Assembly (NCBI RefSeq): GCF_003063625.1
Contig: NZ_CP026604.1
Location: 1,860,001-1,924,000 of the forward strand
DNA length: 64,000 nt
Direction of reading: 5' to 3'
Source: Saccharobesus litoralis
Lineage (GTDB): Bacteria > Pseudomonadota > Gammaproteobacteria > Enterobacterales > Alteromonadaceae
Under the pieces are notes generated by a model. It had not been told where the DNA came from. It made no database searches and was given only the letters and a program-made list of their open reading frames with translations. This document shows positions 62,540 to 64,000 of the stretch, one piece after another. Each line of letters starts with the position of its first letter. Position 1 is the stretch's first letter. The translations under genes were made by a program, and so were the position numbers.

Positions 62540-62811
62540 TATAGTCTTCTCGCTCAGGTCTTATGGTTCATTGTCTGCGCTTACTCTCGACTTTGGCTCC
62601 TGCGTCGTCCTACTACCTAAATCCCTTTAGGCTGCCCCAATCACATAGTAGAGCATATGCTCATGGGGTCTCGAAGCTTGCCTGCATGGATGCAGGTAAG
62701 GGGCGAGAGCAGGACGCGGTAGCTTTGACAGCTTTGCCTACATGGATGTAGGTACTTAGGTTTCGTCTGGAACTAGAAACCTGCCCCTAAAACCTGATCG
62801 CTTTGACTATA
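62540..62811 (+). mobile_element. MITE-like element, family 1, copy D (full length)
   Basis: A 272-base copy with both termini (TATAGTCTTCTCGCTCAGG and GATCGCTTTGACTATA), GAGCATATGCTC, and three CCT(A/G)CATGGATG(T/C)AGG palindromes. It is almost the same length and sequence as copy B and serves as reference for the family. A relative of the 26858 repeat lies just before it (62468-62500). From 62812 to 63120 is the lyase promoter region. Confidence 0.85.
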
Positions 62812-63120
62812 GTTAATGCGCTAATACCTAAAGGTATAGCATATAAATTGATTATCGACTGAGCACTTTTCTATTAGGAAAGGGTTAAGAATGGACTAGA
62901 AATGGGCAAAGAATAGATTAGCCGCAGGGTAAGGCCAAAAAACCAATAAAAACTCCTAGTAAAACAATTAATTAATATCAATCAATTTAAATCTTTGTAA
63001 ATCATGTTTAATCTTTTGTGAAACTGGTTTATAAATACATGTGTTTTTTTATAAGTTGAACTAGTCATTTTGGCTAATTCTGACTTATCTTTTGTATAAC
63101 TTTTTAAAAAAGTAAAACTC

Positions 63121-64000
63121 ATGAATAAATATAAACGATTATGCTTACCCTCGATCAGCAGCTTAATAGCCATTGCTTTGCTAGCTGGCTGTACTGCTAC
63201 TGAGCAGACTTCATCTTCTGCAGCCTTGTCTTCTGCGACTTTGGCAGCCAAAAATAAGGTGACTTTACAAAGTCAAACTAAAATTACCGACGGTGCTTTG
63301 CATTTTGACGGTAAAAAATTAAACCATAAAACCTTTGAAAACCCGTCAAAAGGCGCGGGTTACGATTATTTCTTTGGTAAAAACATTTCAGCGCACGGTG
63401 ATGCGGTTAAGCCCTATAAACACTATGTATTTATGACATGGTACAAAGGTGGCAAAGATAATCGTAACGTTATGCTATCGCGCTTAAACACCAAAACCGG
63501 AAGTGTTAAAACAATTGAGTTTCCACATCGTCATACTGGATTCCGTGGTGATCCGTTAGTGGGTGAATCGCACAACACCATAGGGTTAGCGGTTAGTCCT
63601 ATCAATGGCACTATTCATATGGTGTACGATATGCACGCCTACCGTAATGACGATAAAAACGGCAGATTCAAAGGCCGTTTTATTAATGATTATTTCCGCT
63701 ATTCATACTCGGTAGCCGGCGCTGCTGATGTCAGTGATGAAGACTTTACCCTAGCGCAATTTGTTAAAGATACCAGTGCAGTGAGTGAAGGGCCGGATGA
63801 TTACAAGCATCTAACCATGACAGGTAACTTAGATGACAAAGACAACTTTGTTGCTTTTACTTACCCTAAATTTTACACCACTACCGACGGCACCTTAATT
63901 CATTATATGCGTTGGGGTGGTAACAATAACGGCGCGTATTATTTCAACAAATATGATGCCGAAAAACAAAAATGGACACGATTTACCCCATTTAACCATA
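63121..64000 (+). CDS. PL24/PL25-like ulvan lyase, 5' part
   Basis: The frame is open from ATG 63121 to the window end (293 codons seen). It starts with a lipoprotein signal (lipobox LLAGC) and continues as a BNR-type beta-propeller: [58 protein letters not shown] and [19 protein letters not shown]. The His and Tyr/Arg pattern (SHNTI, YDMHAY, YFRYSY) is that of PL24/PL25 ulvan lyases, which cut ulvan by beta-elimination. It fits with the uronyl hydrolase and sulfatases upstream. PL24 versus PL25 cannot be settled here. Confidence 0.82.
   Translation, partial: MNKYKRLCLPSISSLIAIALLAGCTATEQTSSSAALSSATLAAKNKVTLQSQTKITDGALHFDGKKLNHKTFENPSKGAGYDYFFGKNISAHGDAVKPYKHYVFMTWYKGGKDNRNVMLSRLNTKTGSVKTIEFPHRHTGFRGDPLVGESHNTIGLAVSPINGTIHMVYDMHAYRNDDKNGRFKGRFINDYFRYSYSVAGAADVSDEDFTLAQFVKDTSAVSEGPDDYKHLTMTGNLDDKDNFVAFTYPKFYTTTDGTLIHYMRWGGNNNGAYYFNKYDAEKQKWTRFTPFNH

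Noticed and set aside
62563-62751. 62-residue ORF (MVHCLRLLSTLAPASSYYLN...) also present at 10255-10443 on the minus strand
   Set aside because: Both lie wholly inside copies of the same noncoding MITE and are read from its palindromes; shorter copies lose the frame, so conservation reflects the DNA repeat rather than a protein.
62982-63251. 89-residue minus-strand ORF opposite the ulvan-lyase-like gene
   Set aside because: It overlaps the lyase signal peptide and leader in antisense, is alanine/lysine-rich shadow coding, and lacks a ribosome-binding site.

Overview
The window reads as chromosome of a marine gammaproteobacterium, most likely an Alteromonadales (Alteromonadaceae-type) degrader of seaweed polysaccharides. 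The grounds are an A+T-rich base composition, gammaproteobacterial families (DUF3087, biosynthetic SpeA, PfeRS-like sensor pair), alginate lyase, ulvan-lyase-like and GH105-like enzymes, S1 sulfatases, a nickel superoxide dismutase and a petrobactin-type siderophore locus. Genus cannot be fixed from the sequence. No rRNA, tRNA or CRISPR array was seen.

Layout. 1-3.8 kb: the end of an unrecognised gene, an OlsF-like ornithine-lipid synthase, a DinB-fold protein and a TANGO2/NRDE protein. 4.1-6.6 kb: a GH42-like lipoprotein glycosidase. 7-10 kb: small genes among repeats, then a Fur-box-preceded operon ending in sodN-sodX (nickel SOD and its maturation peptidase). 10.6-21 kb: asbA-asbB-asbC-asbDE(fusion)-asbF for petrobactin, a MATE exporter, an orphan response regulator and a DUF2218 protein. 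21-22.1 kb: a YafO-like toxin with a small unfamiliar partner. 22.3-26.8 kb: speA, carboxynorspermidine/carboxyspermidine dehydrogenase and decarboxylase, a polyamine route that can supply the spermidine in petrobactin. 27-32 kb: a membrane acyltransferase behind a Fur box, a DHH phosphoesterase and a secreted PL7 alginate lyase with two CBM32-like domains. 32.4-39.4 kb: a PfeRS-like two-component system, a TonB receptor, and a DUF3649-PepSY-DUF3325 inner-membrane module for siderophore iron.

39.7-44.4 kb looks like an integron gene-cassette array with no integrase in view: recognisable attC sites follow or precede small genes of unknown function, one with a HEPN-type motif. The array has been invaded by a Y1/REP-associated transposase and many copies of its GACACCC...GGGTGTC ends. 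44.5-48 kb: a periplasmic binding protein and a NIT-domain chemoreceptor. 48.5-55.6 kb: two S1 sulfatases, a sugar porter, a carbohydrate-binding protein and a GH88/GH105-like unsaturated uronyl hydrolase. 56-57.2 kb: a frameshifted IS110-family element. Then come tpiA, a Sel1 protein, a binding protein overlapping a hybrid histidine kinase, and at the right edge the start of a PL24/PL25-like ulvan lyase.

How it fits together. The centre is an iron-starvation block: Fur-box-like sequences precede the NiSOD operon, asbA, the MATE/regulator divergence, the acyltransferase, the sensor pair and the TonB receptor. Siderophore synthesis, its polyamine precursor, export, sensing, uptake and an iron-sparing SOD therefore sit within about 31 kb. 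The flanks hold polysaccharide-degradation genes. At least five families of short palindromic or MITE-like repeats fill the gaps.
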